Shown here one piece after another: positions 34,295 through 43,766 of a stretch of DNA of 64,000 nt. This DNA comes from Agrilactobacillus yilanensis. GTDB taxonomy: Bacteria > Bacillota > Bacilli > Lactobacillales > Lactobacillaceae. The stretch is taken from contig NZ_RHOY01000003.1 in NCBI RefSeq assembly GCF_003946725.1, positions 124,001 through 188,000 of the forward strand. Direction: 5' to 3'. The translations under genes and the position numbers were made by a program. Under the pieces are notes generated by a model. It saw nothing but the letters and a program-made list of their open reading frames with translations, was not told the DNA's origin and made no database searches. Positions within the stretch are counted from its first letter, which is position 1; every line of letters starts with the position of its first letter.

Positions 34295-35470
34295 TTACCC
34301 TCCTATGGCGTAATTTATTGGTTGTCGACCAAAATTTTGTGTTTGGCCGGTTAACTGTTCAATTAATAAATCAACCCGGTTTTGCAAATAAAATATAGCG
34401 CCGGGTTTTGTGTTTTGGCGATCTAATCGAGTCACCAATGGCAAAGTCAATTGTTTTTTTACTTGGTGTAAATAGCGTTGCCCCCGATAATTAAAACCTA
34501 AGGGATGAATAAACAACTGACTTTCAAGCATTAAAGCATCGGTGACATTTAACAAAATATATAAAAATACCCGCTGTAATCTAGCAAAAGTATAACGCTT
34601 CGTTTTCACCGCAGTCAGCAATGCTTCAAATGACGTACATTTTCGGATGACATGTTTGATCCGATGTTCCAAGCCCTCAGTCACTTGATAAATGCCTGCT
34701 AATTCTGTCAAAGTCATACTGGTGATCCGATATTTTAATAGCTCAAAAACCCGAGACCAAGTTAAAAATTCTGTCGGCCATTGTGATAAAAGCCGCAAAC
34801 TAGTTTTTGGTAGAAACGGGGCTGCTGCCGACCAATTTGTCACTGTGGTTAATTGTTTTCGCAGCCAACTTGCACTTGTAAATTGTGCCGCCGTTTCCTG
34901 CGCATCATGGGTCACCCCAATACGTTGAATCGGTAGTAAAGTCAATGTATGCGCTAACGCTGCGACACTTTTAGCATAGCTTGCTGCCAATAATAAATTC
35001 GGTTGATCTAACGTTATCCCAAGTTCAGCCTGTAACAATTCGTTGAGCTGCGTGGCATAAGTTTTTTTATAGTCCACAAAAAAATCATGCCGCTGTGGCA
35101 GCTGCAGCATTGCATCCCCTAATTTTGCATAGTCTAGATGACTGGTTTCCGTACCAAAAGCTAAATACTGACACTGCAAATCATTTAAAATAGCAACGGC
35201 ACCATCACTAAACCGATCAGCAGGCTGACTGGCCACCTGAAAAGGCAGTTCAATCACTAAATCAGCCCCGCCTGCTAAAGCCATCTGGGCTCGAGTCCAT
35301 TTGTCCACCAATGCCAGTTCACCGCGCTGCACAAAATTACCGCTCATTACCACTACTAAAACAGCATCACCGCTTTTTTGCCGTGCTTGCTGTAATTGAT
35401 AAACGTGACCATTATGAAACGGATTATATTCGGCAATAATACCGCAGCCAACTAACTTTGATTCTTGCAT
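34295..35470 (-). CDS. tmcAL: tRNA(Met) cytidine acetate ligase
   Basis: Acetylates C34 of elongator tRNA-Met with acetate and ATP (YlbM in Bacillus). The 391-residue protein has the HxGH nucleotidyltransferase motif in IAEYNPFHNGHVYQL, and AFGTETSHLD and the C-terminal NYAIGG region. Its first ~6 codons overlap the yqeM gene by 19 nt, with little ribosome-binding sequence, so translation probably depends on coupling. Confidence 0.93.
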   Translation of the reverse strand: MQESKLVGCGIIAEYNPFHNGHVYQLQQARQKSGDAVLVVVMSGNFVQRGELALVDKWTRAQMALAGGADLVIELPFQVASQPADRFSDGAVAILNDLQCQYLAFGTETSHLDYAKLGDAMLQLPQRHDFFVDYKKTYATQLNELLQAELGITLDQPNLLLAASYAKSVAALAHTLTLLPIQRIGVTHDAQETAAQFTSASWLRKQLTTVTNWSAAAPFLPKTSLRLLSQWPTEFLTWSRVFELLKYRITSMTLTELAGIYQVTEGLEHRIKHVIRKCTSFEALLTAVKTKRYTFARLQRVFLYILLNVTDALMLESQLFIHPLGFNYRGQRYLHQVKKQLTLPLVTRLDRQNTKPGAIFYLQNRVDLLIEQLTGQTQNFGRQPINYAIGG

Positions 35471-36192
35471 TTGAAGAAATACCTCGTACTGGTTTCTAAA
35501 ACAGACTGTGTCCCAAATTCACTGGTCACTTCAATATCTGTGAAGCCAGCTGCTTGTAGCGCTTCTTTATATGAAGCCACCGGATAAGTACGCTCACGAT
35601 GTAGCTCTTCTAACGCTTGGTAGCCATCAATTGACTCATCATAAATGAAAAAAGTTAAGTCATGTTCCACGCTGTGGGGAAATTCACCGGCATAACTCTG
35701 CCACATAAATGCCATATCCTCAAACTTCGCATTATACATATAACCTGGGAAAACTTCATCCATTTGATATAGGCTATGGGCATCAAACATAAACGTACCC
35801 GCTGGCTTTAAAACTTGTGACACGTTTTTGAAAACTTGTGTTATCGCTGATAAATCCGGTAAATAACAAATAGAATCATCAAAACAAGTTACATAATCAA
35901 ACTTTGTGTCCAACTTTAAGTCAAGGGCATCCCCTTGGATTAAGGGCAGCTCAATTTCAGCAGCCCGCGCTTTTTCATCTGCTAAAGTTAACATTTCTTC
36001 AGATAAATCAAAACCAGTGACCTCAAAACCAGCCTGGGCCAATTTCACGGCTAATGTGCCTGAACCACAGGCCAACTCTAATAAACGGCCCGTTTTTTTT
36101 GGTACGCGCTGTTCGACATAAGTTAACCATTGGTCATATAAATCTGAATCCATTAGCTGATCATAAACTTTGGCAAAGGTTGTATAAATCAT
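35452..36192 (-). CDS. yqeM: SAM-dependent methyltransferase (YqeM-like)
   Basis: A 246-residue class I methyltransferase with the SAM-binding motif LLELACGSGTLAVKLAQAGF and the acidic TGFDLSEEMLTLA and YVTCFDDSICYLPDL. The substrate is unknown. The ATG at 36192 overlaps the rsfS stop by 4 nt (ATGA), and its end overlaps tmcAL by 19 nt. This is the yqeM position of the conserved Bacillus cluster. Confidence 0.93.
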   Translation of the reverse strand: MIYTTFAKVYDQLMDSDLYDQWLTYVEQRVPKKTGRLLELACGSGTLAVKLAQAGFEVTGFDLSEEMLTLADEKARAAEIELPLIQGDALDLKLDTKFDYVTCFDDSICYLPDLSAITQVFKNVSQVLKPAGTFMFDAHSLYQMDEVFPGYMYNAKFEDMAFMWQSYAGEFPHSVEHDLTFFIYDESIDGYQALEELHRERTYPVASYKEALQAAGFTDIEVTSEFGTQSVLETSTRYFFKCKNQS

Positions 36193-36545
36193 TCCGCAAC
36201 CCATTGTGAAACATTGACCATTGGGGCATCAGACCATAGTTTCTCTAAATTATAAAATTCCCGTTCTTCTTTCAAAAAGACATGCACAACCACATCAGCC
36301 ATGTCGATCAAAATCCAACGTGACCCTTTTCTGCCTTCTTTACGCCGAATATCAATACCTGCTTCTTCAGCTTTATCAACGATTTCATCAACAATCGCTT
36401 CAACTTGCCGTTCAGAATTGGCATCCATAATTACAAAATAATCGGCCACCAAACTAACTTCTTGCATATCTAAAGCCACAATATCTTCAGCATGCTTACT
36501 ATCCGCCGCTTTGACGGTAATTTCTAACATTTCTTTACTATCCAA
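36189..36545 (-). CDS. rsfS: Ribosomal silencing factor RsfS
   Basis: Binds ribosomal protein L14 and blocks subunit joining in starvation. The 118-residue protein has the family core AADSKHAEDIVALDMQEVSL and the region VVHVFLKEEREFYNLEKLW. The start is TTG at 36545 after AAGGAG; the next ATG is at codon 6. It sits between yqeK and yqeM as in Bacillus. Confidence 0.95.
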   Translation of the reverse strand: MDSKEMLEITVKAADSKHAEDIVALDMQEVSLVADYFVIMDANSERQVEAIVDEIVDKAEEAGIDIRRKEGRKGSRWILIDMADVVVHVFLKEEREFYNLEKLWSDAPMVNVSQWVAE

Positions 36546-36591
36546 AAATGAATCACTCCTTGATAATTGTTTTAATATATATTATTTAAAT

Positions 36592-37179
36592 TTAATGTAC
36601 CCAAGCATTATAACTATCAATTGTCTTGGGGTAAACTGTTTTATGATTTTTAATTAAAAATGATAAAGTTGACTGCAGCTCGCAAGCCACACCAGCCGCC
36701 AGTGAAACTTGGGCCGCTTGACGGGCAGCTTCTACACCTGGAAAATCACGGCCAGGTTCAATAAAATCTGCAATGAAAATAATTTGATCTAATTTTGTCA
36801 TGGTTGGTGCACCGATCGTATGCTTTTTGACGGCATTTAAGATCTCTGAATCATAAATCTGTAGATCCTTTTGAACAAAATAAGTGCCAACAACACCATG
36901 CCAGATGCCGTTATTATAGGCTAATAATTCTGGATCAAACTTTTGACTCATAATCACAGATTTGAAGCGCTCATCTGAAAAATCCTTAGCATAGTCATGT
37001 ACAATGCCCGCAATTCTTGCTCGAATTGGATCACCATCATATTGTTTTGCTAAAGCTTCAGCTGTATCTGCCACACGCTTAACGTGTTCAAAGCGTTTTG
37101 GTTTTAACACGGCTTGCACTTTTGTCAATAATGTTTCATAACTATACGGCAGAATTTCTGCGAAATCATTTGCCTTCAA
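36592..37179 (-). CDS. yqeK: HD-domain Ap4A hydrolase YqeK
   Basis: Hydrolyses diadenosine tetraphosphate symmetrically, limiting alarmone build-up. The protein has HD-domain ligands in RFEHVKRVADTAEAL, GIVHDYAKDF, IWHGVVGTYF and IFIADFIEPGRDF. I chose TTG at 37179 (MKANDFAEIL), with AAAAGGGG 7 nt upstream; earlier in-frame ATGs overlap nadD further. It overlaps the nadD end by 14 nt. Confidence 0.92.
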   Translation of the reverse strand: MKANDFAEILPYSYETLLTKVQAVLKPKRFEHVKRVADTAEALAKQYDGDPIRARIAGIVHDYAKDFSDERFKSVIMSQKFDPELLAYNNGIWHGVVGTYFVQKDLQIYDSEILNAVKKHTIGAPTMTKLDQIIFIADFIEPGRDFPGVEAARQAAQVSLAAGVACELQSTLSFLIKNHKTVYPKTIDSYNAWVH

Positions 37180-37825
37180 GATAAAGCCCCTTTTCATAAA
37201 TATAAGCTGCCACATCATCTGGCACTAAATAATGAATAGATTGCTGATTTTTAACCCGTTTCCGGATGGCACTGGACGAAATATCCACTAAAGGTGAGTC
37301 CACCCAAATAATCGGATAATTAGAATGCACCGCAAAATTACGGCGACGCACACCTACAAAGTGCACCAATTTGAGCAATTCATCAATTTTATGCCATTTC
37401 GGTAAATAGGCCACCATATCACCACCTATGATAAAATAGTAGTCCGTATCCGGATGTCTTTGTTTTAACGCTTTTATTGTATCATAAGTATAACTAATTC
37501 CGCCCCGTTGCAGCTCAATTGTTTCCAATTCAAAATTAGGATTATCCATAATCGCCCGAGAGACCATTTCTTTTCGATCTTTCCCAGGAATTGTCTTTTT
37601 TTCATCCACATGGGGGGGCTGGTTATCTGGCATAAATAAAACTTTTTCTAATTCTAATTGCTGCATTACTTGATCGGCCATAATCAGATGTCCGAGATGC
37701 GGTGGATTAAAAGTACCACCTAAAATACCGACTTGTCGGCGTTTATTCAGATTTAAAATTTTCTTTTGAACTTCAGTTGAAATAACCGGTTGTTTTAAAG
37801 TTACGATTCTAGTCTGCAACGTCAT
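37166..37825 (-). CDS. nadD: Nicotinate-nucleotide adenylyltransferase
   Basis: Makes deamido-NAD from NaMN and ATP. The 219-residue protein has the nucleotidyltransferase motif VGILGGTFNPPHLGHL (about residues 32-47), the central IIGGDMVAYLPKWH and the C-terminal SSSAIRKRV. An N-terminal extension of about 30 residues precedes the core; the ATG at 37825 has an AAAGGA site, so the extension may be real. It lies between yhbY and yqeK. Confidence 0.95.
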   Translation of the reverse strand: MTLQTRIVTLKQPVISTEVQKKILNLNKRRQVGILGGTFNPPHLGHLIMADQVMQQLELEKVLFMPDNQPPHVDEKKTIPGKDRKEMVSRAIMDNPNFELETIELQRGGISYTYDTIKALKQRHPDTDYYFIIGGDMVAYLPKWHKIDELLKLVHFVGVRRRNFAVHSNYPIIWVDSPLVDISSSAIRKRVKNQQSIHYLVPDDVAAYIYEKGLYLEGK

Positions 37826-37842
37826 TCGTCCTTTTTATAAAA

Positions 37843-38154
37843 TCAAAGTGCTTTAACTGCTTTAGAAAGAATTTGATATTCTGCTTTGTGTGAAGGTCGA
37901 TAAGCCAACAATGTATGCCCAATAATTTGCGGAATTTGAATCGCTACATCTTGAGCAACAAGCCAATCAGCGGCTTCTTTTGGGGTTAAGCTCGCATTTT
38001 GTAAAATGCTAATTTTAACTAATTCTCGTTTTTCTAAAGTATCTGTCACCTGTTTTAAAAAATTTTCGGATAAATCATTTTTACCAATCTGAATTAATGG
38101 CCGCATAACAGCGCCTTTTGAACGTAAAAATCGTTTTTGTTTACCTGTTAACAT
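37843..38154 (-). CDS. yhbY: YhbY family RNA-binding protein
   Basis: A 103-residue CRS1-YhbY (KH-like) protein that binds ribosomal subunits during assembly. It has MLTGKQKRFLRSKG at the start and the GKNDLSENFLKQV segment. The ATG at 38154 follows AAAGGAAG; an earlier TTG is possible. It lies between yqeH and nadD. Confidence 0.94.
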   Translation of the reverse strand: MLTGKQKRFLRSKGAVMRPLIQIGKNDLSENFLKQVTDTLEKRELVKISILQNASLTPKEAADWLVAQDVAIQIPQIIGHTLLAYRPSHKAEYQILSKAVKAL

Positions 38155-38166
38155 GATCAACTTCCT

Positions 38167-39288
38167 TTAAATGAGTGCTTTACGGATAACAACATCGACA
38201 TTTTCTGGTGCATAGGCCGCAATAACGCCAGGTTTTTGCACCGTAATCCAACCTAAACCGCCAAAGACAATATCTACTTTTTGGTCAATTGAAAATTCAT
38301 GGCGGACTAGTTTTGGAAAATCAGCGATAGCCTCAGCTTTTGGTGGATTCAGTAGTTCACCCAAATGCTTTTCATAAAAAGCATCTGCATTTTCTAACTT
38401 AGTGCGATGCAAATATAGCTGATCATCCACATAGACGGTAAAGCCTTGACGCTCACCTTGAAGATAATCAAAGCGTGCTAAGCCAGCTAAAAATAGCGTT
38501 TGTGCTGCATTTAATTGGTAGACTTTTGGCTTTAAGGCTTTTTGCGGTGCAATTAAATTCAAATCATTAGGGCCTAATAAATGCGCCATCTGATGTTCAT
38601 GAATAATCCCTGGGGTATCAATTAAATTCTTGCCATCCCCAAAAGGAATTTCAATCTGATCCAACGTCGTTCCTGGAAATCTAGACGTTGTAATCAAGTC
38701 TTTAATGGCCATATTCTGCTTGATAATTTGGTTAATTAAAGTCGATTTACCAACATTGGTCGTCCCCACAACGTAAACATCTTTACCATGACGATACTTA
38801 TCAATTAAAGCCATCAGCTGATCCACATTCCGACCAGATTTAGATGAAACTAAAACTGTATCTACTGGCCGTAAGCCTTGATCATGACTTTGTTCAAATA
38901 GCCATTGACGTACTTTCCCACGGGAAACACCTTTTGGTAAAACATCTTCTTTATTACCGACAACAATCACCGGATTATCACCAACAAACCGGTGTAACCC
39001 TGGAATAATACTGCCATTAAAATCAAAAATATCAATGACATTTAAAATTAAAGCATCCCGATCACCAATTTCGTTTAATAAACGGACAAATTCATCGTCT
39101 GCAATTGAAACGGGCATAATTTCATTATAATGCCGTAGACGAAAACAGCGCTGGCAATACACATCTTGTGTATCGTCTGTTAGCTGTTTATCTAAGGCTG
39201 ATTGGGGAATATAGCCGATTGCTGTTTTATCTTCTGTTTGAATTTTAGCACCGCAGCCGATGCAATATAAATCTGTTTTGCTATCCAT
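38167..39288 (-). CDS. yqeH: Ribosome biogenesis GTPase YqeH
   Basis: Circularly permuted GTPase needed for assembly of the small ribosomal subunit. The 373-residue protein starts with a zinc finger (CIGCGAKIQ; CQRCFRLRHY), followed by the permuted G motifs: VVGNKED (G4), SSKSGR (G5), VVGTTNVGKSTL (G1) and DTPG (G3). The C-terminal RNA-binding region follows. The start at 39288 is after AGGAGAG. It is the second gene of the cluster, 9 nt after yqeG. Confidence 0.97.
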   Translation of the reverse strand: MDSKTDLYCIGCGAKIQTEDKTAIGYIPQSALDKQLTDDTQDVYCQRCFRLRHYNEIMPVSIADDEFVRLLNEIGDRDALILNVIDIFDFNGSIIPGLHRFVGDNPVIVVGNKEDVLPKGVSRGKVRQWLFEQSHDQGLRPVDTVLVSSKSGRNVDQLMALIDKYRHGKDVYVVGTTNVGKSTLINQIIKQNMAIKDLITTSRFPGTTLDQIEIPFGDGKNLIDTPGIIHEHQMAHLLGPNDLNLIAPQKALKPKVYQLNAAQTLFLAGLARFDYLQGERQGFTVYVDDQLYLHRTKLENADAFYEKHLGELLNPPKAEAIADFPKLVRHEFSIDQKVDIVFGGLGWITVQKPGVIAAYAPENVDVVIRKALI

Positions 39289-39297
39289 GCAGCTCTC

Positions 39298-39846
39298 CTA
39301 TCGTTGTTGGTCTGGGGGTAATGTTAACTTATCCCGCCATTCCAAACCAGTGAAATTTCGTTTTAAAACTTTAAAAAGATAATGTTCCATAAAACGATTC
39401 ATTAATGTGTTCCAAGCATCTGAATTGACCAATGGCTTCACAAGGATCGTACGAATGCCTGCGCGATTGCCTGAACAAACATCAGTAATCAATTGATCCC
39501 CCACCATTACAGTTTCATCAGGATTTAAATGATACGTTGTTAATGCCTCTTTAATCCCTTTGACAGTGGGTTTCATTGCTCGAGCAATAAAAGGCATACC
39601 TAATTCTTCAAGTGCAATATCAACACGTTGCGCACTATTATTAGAAACAACAATGACCTTAATCCCGGCTTTTGTCATTTTCTGCAACCATAGCCGCAAG
39701 CGGTCATCTGGTTTTTTATTATTCCAAGGCAATAACGTATTATCCAAATCCGTTAAAATATTTTTAATGCCAAAATAAGCAAGTTGTTCAGCATCTAAGT
39801 CATATAAAGAATTTAGCATAAAAGTTGGTTTAAAACTTTGTAACAT
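39298..39846 (-). CDS. yqeG: HAD-family phosphatase YqeG
   Basis: A 182-residue HAD phosphatase with the motif DLDNTLLPWNN, VVSNNS and a late acidic pair in MVGDQLITDVCSGNRAG. Substrate unknown, although Bacillus YqeG is associated with the YqeH cluster. The first gene of the operon; the start follows GAGGAG. Confidence 0.95.
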   Translation of the reverse strand: MLQSFKPTFMLNSLYDLDAEQLAYFGIKNILTDLDNTLLPWNNKKPDDRLRLWLQKMTKAGIKVIVVSNNSAQRVDIALEELGMPFIARAMKPTVKGIKEALTTYHLNPDETVMVGDQLITDVCSGNRAGIRTILVKPLVNSDAWNTLMNRFMEHYLFKVLKRNFTGLEWRDKLTLPPDQQR

Positions 39847-39999
39847 AAAGACTCCTCTTCATCATCCGTATTCAATTTAATATTATAACTGTTTATTATT
39901 TTTGCTTCGACAAAGGTTTACCTATTTATAATAAGTTATTTTCGGTAACTGCTCAAGGATTCTGCATAACAAACTAAGTTATTATATTGAAATTTTTAA

Positions 40000-40040
40000 A
40001 AAGGGTCCGGAACAAAACGCATGTCTTGTCCGGACCCTTT
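40000..40040 (-). terminator. Terminator of infC-rpmI-rplT
   Basis: AAAGGGTCCGG (40000-40010) pairs over 11 bp with CCGGACCCTTT (40030-40040), with an inner ACAA/TTGT pair and TTTTTAAAAATTT following on the minus strand, just downstream of rplT. The gap from here to yqeG holds only that operon's promoter region. Confidence 0.92.
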
Positions 40041-40058
40041 CATAGTCTTGATTAAAGA

Positions 40059-40412
40059 TTAAAGTGCTTTTTTAGCGGCATCTGTTAGTGCTGTAAATGC
40101 AGCAGCATCATTAACTGCTAAATCAGCCAACATTTTACGGTTGATATCAATACCAGCTACTTTCAAACCATGCATCAATTTGCTGTAGCTAATATCATTT
40201 AAACGAGCAGCAGCATTGATCCGTGCAATCCATAATTTACGGAAATCACGTTTCTTTTGACGACGATCTCTAAATGCGTAACGATAAGAATTCATTACTT
40301 GTGCATTTGCAGATTTGAAAAGTAAATGTTTAGAACCTGTATAACCTTTAGCGAGCTTTAAAACTTTTTTACGACGTTTACGGGTAACCGTACCACCTTT
40401 AACACGAGCCAT
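40059..40412 (-). CDS. rplT: 50S ribosomal protein L20
   Basis: Early assembly protein of the 50S subunit and translational repressor of its own operon. The 117-residue protein, [20 protein letters not shown] onward, has the basic helical N-terminal part and RIGFGRL-type C-terminal globular domain ([20 protein letters not shown]). It is the last gene of infC-rpmI-rplT. Confidence 0.99.
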   Translation of the reverse strand: MARVKGGTVTRKRRKKVLKLAKGYTGSKHLLFKSANAQVMNSYRYAFRDRRQKKRDFRKLWIARINAAARLNDISYSKLMHGLKVAGIDINRKMLADLAVNDAAAFTALTDAAKKAL

Positions 40413-40476
40413 TGTATTTCCTCCTTGGGACTAACCTGATCATTTCAGGATAAATTTATTTTTTAAAATAGAAGTT

Positions 40477-40677
40477 TTATTTAACTTGAGAAAGCATCTT
40501 GCTATAACGCTTCAAATCGCTAGATGCTACTAAACCAGATTTTCTCAATTGACGACGTTGTTTCACTGTCTTACCGTGGAAACGGTGACGTGTGTAAGCA
40601 TGGTGTCTTGAAAGTTGGCCGGAAGCCGTTTTCTTAAAGCGCTTTGCAGAAGCGCGATGTGTTTTTTGCTTTGGCAT
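40477..40677 (-). CDS. rpmI: 50S ribosomal protein L35
   Basis: A 66-residue basic 50S protein: [20 protein letters not shown], then [18 protein letters not shown]. The ATG at 40677 follows AGGAGG; earlier in-frame starts are not credible. It lies between infC and rplT. Confidence 0.98.
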   Translation of the reverse strand: MPKQKTHRASAKRFKKTASGQLSRHHAYTRHRFHGKTVKQRRQLRKSGLVASSDLKRYSKMLSQVK

Positions 40678-40781
40678 AATTAAAATTCCTCCTAAATATG
40701 ACATCATACAATAAGATTTTATATGATGCTTTACAATTAAAATTGCTGATCCATAGACCAGCAATTTAATGAACTGATTAG

Positions 40782-41306
40782 TTATTCTTTTTCAGTCTTT
40801 GGTGCAAGCATTAAGAACATGCTGCGGCCGTCCATCTTAGGACGAGATTCCACATTTGCAATATCACTTGTCTTTTCAGCCAAGTTATCTAATACTTTGC
40901 GACCAATGTCTTTATGGGTAATTGCGCGGCCTTTGAATCGAATTGAAACTTTGACCTTATCGCCTTTTGCTAAGAATTTACGAGCATTATTTAACTTAGT
41001 GTTAAAATCATTTTCTTCAATTGTTGGACTTAAACGAACCTCTTTAACACTGATGGTCTTTTGTTTCTTACGAGCTTCGCGATCTTTCTTTTGAAGTTCA
41101 AAGCGATACTTCCCATAATCCATAATTTTGGCAACTGGGGGTTTTGCTTTGGGGGCAACAACAACAAGATCTAAATTAGCTTCTTCAGCTAATCGTAAAG
41201 CTTCTTGCTTTGTTTTCACACCAAGCTGATCCCCATTATCAGCGATCAAACGCAATTCACGAAAACGAATATTTTCATTTACCATCAAGTCTTTTGCTAT
41301 GGTCAA
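40782..41306 (-). CDS. infC: Translation initiation factor IF-3
   Basis: Keeps ribosomal subunits apart and checks the start codon. The 174-residue protein has an N domain ([19 protein letters not shown]) and a C domain ([36 protein letters not shown]). The start is not an ordinary ATG: TTG at 41306 is only 3 nt after GGAGG, while ATA at 41300 is 9 nt away. A rare start codon in infC is a known autoregulation device. The exact start is therefore unsettled. Confidence 0.96.
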   Translation of the reverse strand: MTIAKDLMVNENIRFRELRLIADNGDQLGVKTKQEALRLAEEANLDLVVVAPKAKPPVAKIMDYGKYRFELQKKDREARKKQKTISVKEVRLSPTIEENDFNTKLNNARKFLAKGDKVKVSIRFKGRAITHKDIGRKVLDNLAEKTSDIANVESRPKMDGRSMFLMLAPKTEKE

Positions 41307-41328
41307 GCACCTCCATTAATTAAGTAGA

Positions 41329-41454
41329 AAAAAGCGGATTTCCGTAGAAATCCGCCAATAATCTTCACCGTACATATCGAAAATTATGACCTAGAGGCTT
41401 AAAAGCATAGGCGAGAAGACGGGCTTCTACTTCTTATTTTTCACAACGTTGACT
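41329..41454 (-). promoter_or_regulatory. L20-type leader of infC-rpmI-rplT
   Basis: The 5' leader (minus strand) carries a strong terminator: GCGGATTTC (41347-41355 region) pairs with GAAATCCGC through a TACG tetraloop (41334-41355), followed by TTTTTT, before the infC ribosome binding site. Upstream alternative pairing segments match the arrangement of L20 leaders, where L20 binding causes early termination. The antiterminator was not resolved by eye. Confidence 0.8.
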
Positions 41455-41484
41455 AGTATACTTTATATTAAGCGATCTTGTCAA
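41455..41484 (-). promoter_or_regulatory. infC operon promoter
   Basis: Minus-strand TTGACA (41479-41484), an 18-nt spacer and TATACT (41455-41460), just upstream of the leader and close to the thrS stop codon. Confidence 0.85.
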
Positions 41485-41496
41485 GTCGTTTTTTAA

Positions 41497-43437
41497 CTAT
41501 TTACCTGTCCGACTAAAGTTCTTAACTTCAGAGACAATGGCATCAACGAAGACATTTAAATCTTCAGTACTTGGTTTATCTGAACCATAGGCACGAACGG
41601 AAACCGTGGCATCATTTTTTTCTTGATCCCCCACAACAAGTGTATAAGGTACTTTTTGTGTTTGGGCTTCACGGATCTTATAACCCATTTTTTCGTTACG
41701 TTTGTCTAATTTAACCCGGATGCCTTTAGCAGCCAAAGTCTTTTGTAAGGATTCAGCATAATCCATGTGTAAATCTAAATTAACTGGGATAATTTCAACT
41801 TGTGTTGGTGCCAACCAAGTTGGGAAAGCCCCTTTGTAGATTTCAGTTAGATAAGCGATGAACCGTTCCATTGTAGAGATAACCCCACGGTGAATCATAA
41901 CTGGGCGATGTTCTTGACCATCTTCACCAGTATAAACTAAATGGAATTTTTCAGGCATCATAAAGTCTAATTGAATCGTTGACAATGTTTCATCGTTACC
42001 CAAGGCTGTTTTTGTTTGTACATCTAATTTAGGACCGTAAAAAGCAGCTTCGCCTTCTGCTTCGTAGTAATCTAAACCAAGATCATCCATAGCACCCTTT
42101 AACATAGATTGTGATTTGTTCCACATTTCATCATCATCAAAGTATTTTTCAGTGTTCTTAGGATCCCGATAACTGAGACGGAATGTGTAATCAGTTACGT
42201 CAAAATCTTCATAAACATTCATCATTAATTGCAAGATATTTTTAAATTCATCTTGAATTTGATCCGGTGTTACAAAAGTATGACCATCATTTAATGTCAT
42301 TTCCCGAACCCGTTGCAAGCCAGACAATGCCCCAGATTTTTCATAACGGTGCATCATCCCTAATTCGGCAATCCGAATTGGTAATTCACGGTAACTACGA
42401 ATATGATGTTGATAAATTTGAATATGAGATGGGCAGTTCATTGGCCGTAATTCAAGCATTTCGCCATCACCCATGTCCATTGGTGGGAACATGTCTTCAC
42501 GGTAATGATCCCAGTGACCGGATTGTTTGTAAAGATCTAAGTTAGCCAAAATTGGTGTGTAAACATGTTCATACCCAGCGGCTAATTCACGGTCAATGAT
42601 GTAACGTTCGATTGTCCGACGAATCGTAGAACCATTTGGCATCCAGTAAGGTAAGCCGGCGCCGACTTTTGGATCAACAAAGAATAAGTCTAATTCACGG
42701 CCTAGTGTCCGATGATCTCTTTCTTTGATTTCAGCCCGACGTTTCAAATCAGCATCTAAGTCTGCTTGTTTATAAAAAGCTGTGGCATAAATTCTTTGTA
42801 ACATTGGATTACTAGATTTGCCTTGCCAATAAGCACCAGCAACTGAAAGTAATTCAAAGATTTTAGCTTCGCCTGCTTTATCTAATAAAGCACGGTAACC
42901 AAAGTCGACAAAATCGCCTAATTGGTAAGCTGGAATTTGAACGCCTGATTCAGCGTTAATTAAGGATTCCTTGTATGGATCGCCAGCGAAAGCTTTTAAT
43001 AATTCATCTTTAGAAACGAATACGCGTTTAATTTCGCCATTTGCTTTTACTAAAGCTTGCATTTGAGCTTTAATATCTGCTAGATCATTAACAGTGACTT
43101 GGCCATCTTCATTGTCTGTGTCATAGAAGAAGCCATCAGCAGTTGAGTGACCTTCACCAAAATGCATTTTTGGATAAGCCGCTTTTAATGTGGCAGCCAA
43201 TAAGAAAGCAGCAGTATCATTTAAAACGATTAAAGCATCGTCATCATTTGCTGTTAAAATTTGTAATTTACCATCTTGTTTTAAAGCCCGGTGCAAATCT
43301 ACTAATTCGCCGTTAAATTTACCGGCGATTGCTTTTTTACCTAGGGATGTGCTGATTGATTTTGCGATCTCTAAAACTGATACACCATCATCAAATTGTT
43401 TTTTGGAGCCATCTGGAAATTCAATAGAAATTGACAT
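41497..43437 (-). CDS. thrS: Threonyl-tRNA synthetase
   Basis: Charges tRNA-Thr and edits mischarged serine. The 646-residue protein has a TGS domain ([13 protein letters not shown]), the editing domain, where the usual HxxxH site reads [15 protein letters not shown], and a class II core (motif 2 in [11 protein letters not shown]; catalytic Cys in PMNCPSH) with a C-terminal anticodon-binding domain ([20 protein letters not shown]). Full length. The start follows CGGAGGG, and a threonine T-box precedes it. Confidence 0.97.
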   Translation of the reverse strand: MSISIEFPDGSKKQFDDGVSVLEIAKSISTSLGKKAIAGKFNGELVDLHRALKQDGKLQILTANDDDALIVLNDTAAFLLAATLKAAYPKMHFGEGHSTADGFFYDTDNEDGQVTVNDLADIKAQMQALVKANGEIKRVFVSKDELLKAFAGDPYKESLINAESGVQIPAYQLGDFVDFGYRALLDKAGEAKIFELLSVAGAYWQGKSSNPMLQRIYATAFYKQADLDADLKRRAEIKERDHRTLGRELDLFFVDPKVGAGLPYWMPNGSTIRRTIERYIIDRELAAGYEHVYTPILANLDLYKQSGHWDHYREDMFPPMDMGDGEMLELRPMNCPSHIQIYQHHIRSYRELPIRIAELGMMHRYEKSGALSGLQRVREMTLNDGHTFVTPDQIQDEFKNILQLMMNVYEDFDVTDYTFRLSYRDPKNTEKYFDDDEMWNKSQSMLKGAMDDLGLDYYEAEGEAAFYGPKLDVQTKTALGNDETLSTIQLDFMMPEKFHLVYTGEDGQEHRPVMIHRGVISTMERFIAYLTEIYKGAFPTWLAPTQVEIIPVNLDLHMDYAESLQKTLAAKGIRVKLDKRNEKMGYKIREAQTQKVPYTLVVGDQEKNDATVSVRAYGSDKPSTEDLNVFVDAIVSEVKNFSRTGK

Positions 43438-43489
43438 AAATTAAACCCTCCGTTTTTTGAACTGACTTTAATTGCTGCAGCAAATTGTG

Positions 43490-43735
43490 GATAAAAAAAG
43501 CCCTAAGATAATTAAAAATTATCTTAGGGACGCTATATATGCGCGGTTCCACCCACATTAAAATCAGTTTGATTTTCACTCTTTGCTGATAACGGTAGCA
43601 GACCGCAATAAATTCGATCGAAAACCTGAGAGTGGTATTACTTTAAGGTTTTTACTGTCGCCGGTTTCAGCCAAGCCGTGACTCTCTGCTTCCTTAAATA
43701 ACATGTCTCTCAATTCACAGACTATTAAACCACGA
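43490..43735 (-). promoter_or_regulatory. T-box leader of thrS, specifier ACC (Thr), with promoter
   Basis: The T-box core GGTGGAACCGCG (43542-43553 on the minus strand) has TGGA, fitting the UCCA end of tRNA-Thr. The terminator CCCTAAGATAAT (43501-43512) pairs over 12 bp with 43518-43529, followed by T-run. Stem I closes with GAGAG/CTCTC, carries a CAGAGAG bulge, and has ACC followed by A at 43634-43636 as specifier. A promoter TTGCAT (43747-43752) plus 17 nt plus TTTAAT (43724-43729) lies upstream. Confidence 0.92.
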
Positions 43736-43766
43736 TTTTGATTTTCATGCAAGCCCTGTTGACCAA

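Noticed and set aside
40678-40764. N-terminal extension of L35
   Set aside because: L35 proteins begin MPKQKTH; the ATG at 40677 has AGGAGG and the upstream residues match no L35.
43190-43444. Plus-strand open frames inside thrS, dnaI, pheT, polA, sftA and other genes
   Set aside because: They run opposite to long, clearly recognised proteins and have no ribosome binding sites or recognisable domains; they are shadow frames.
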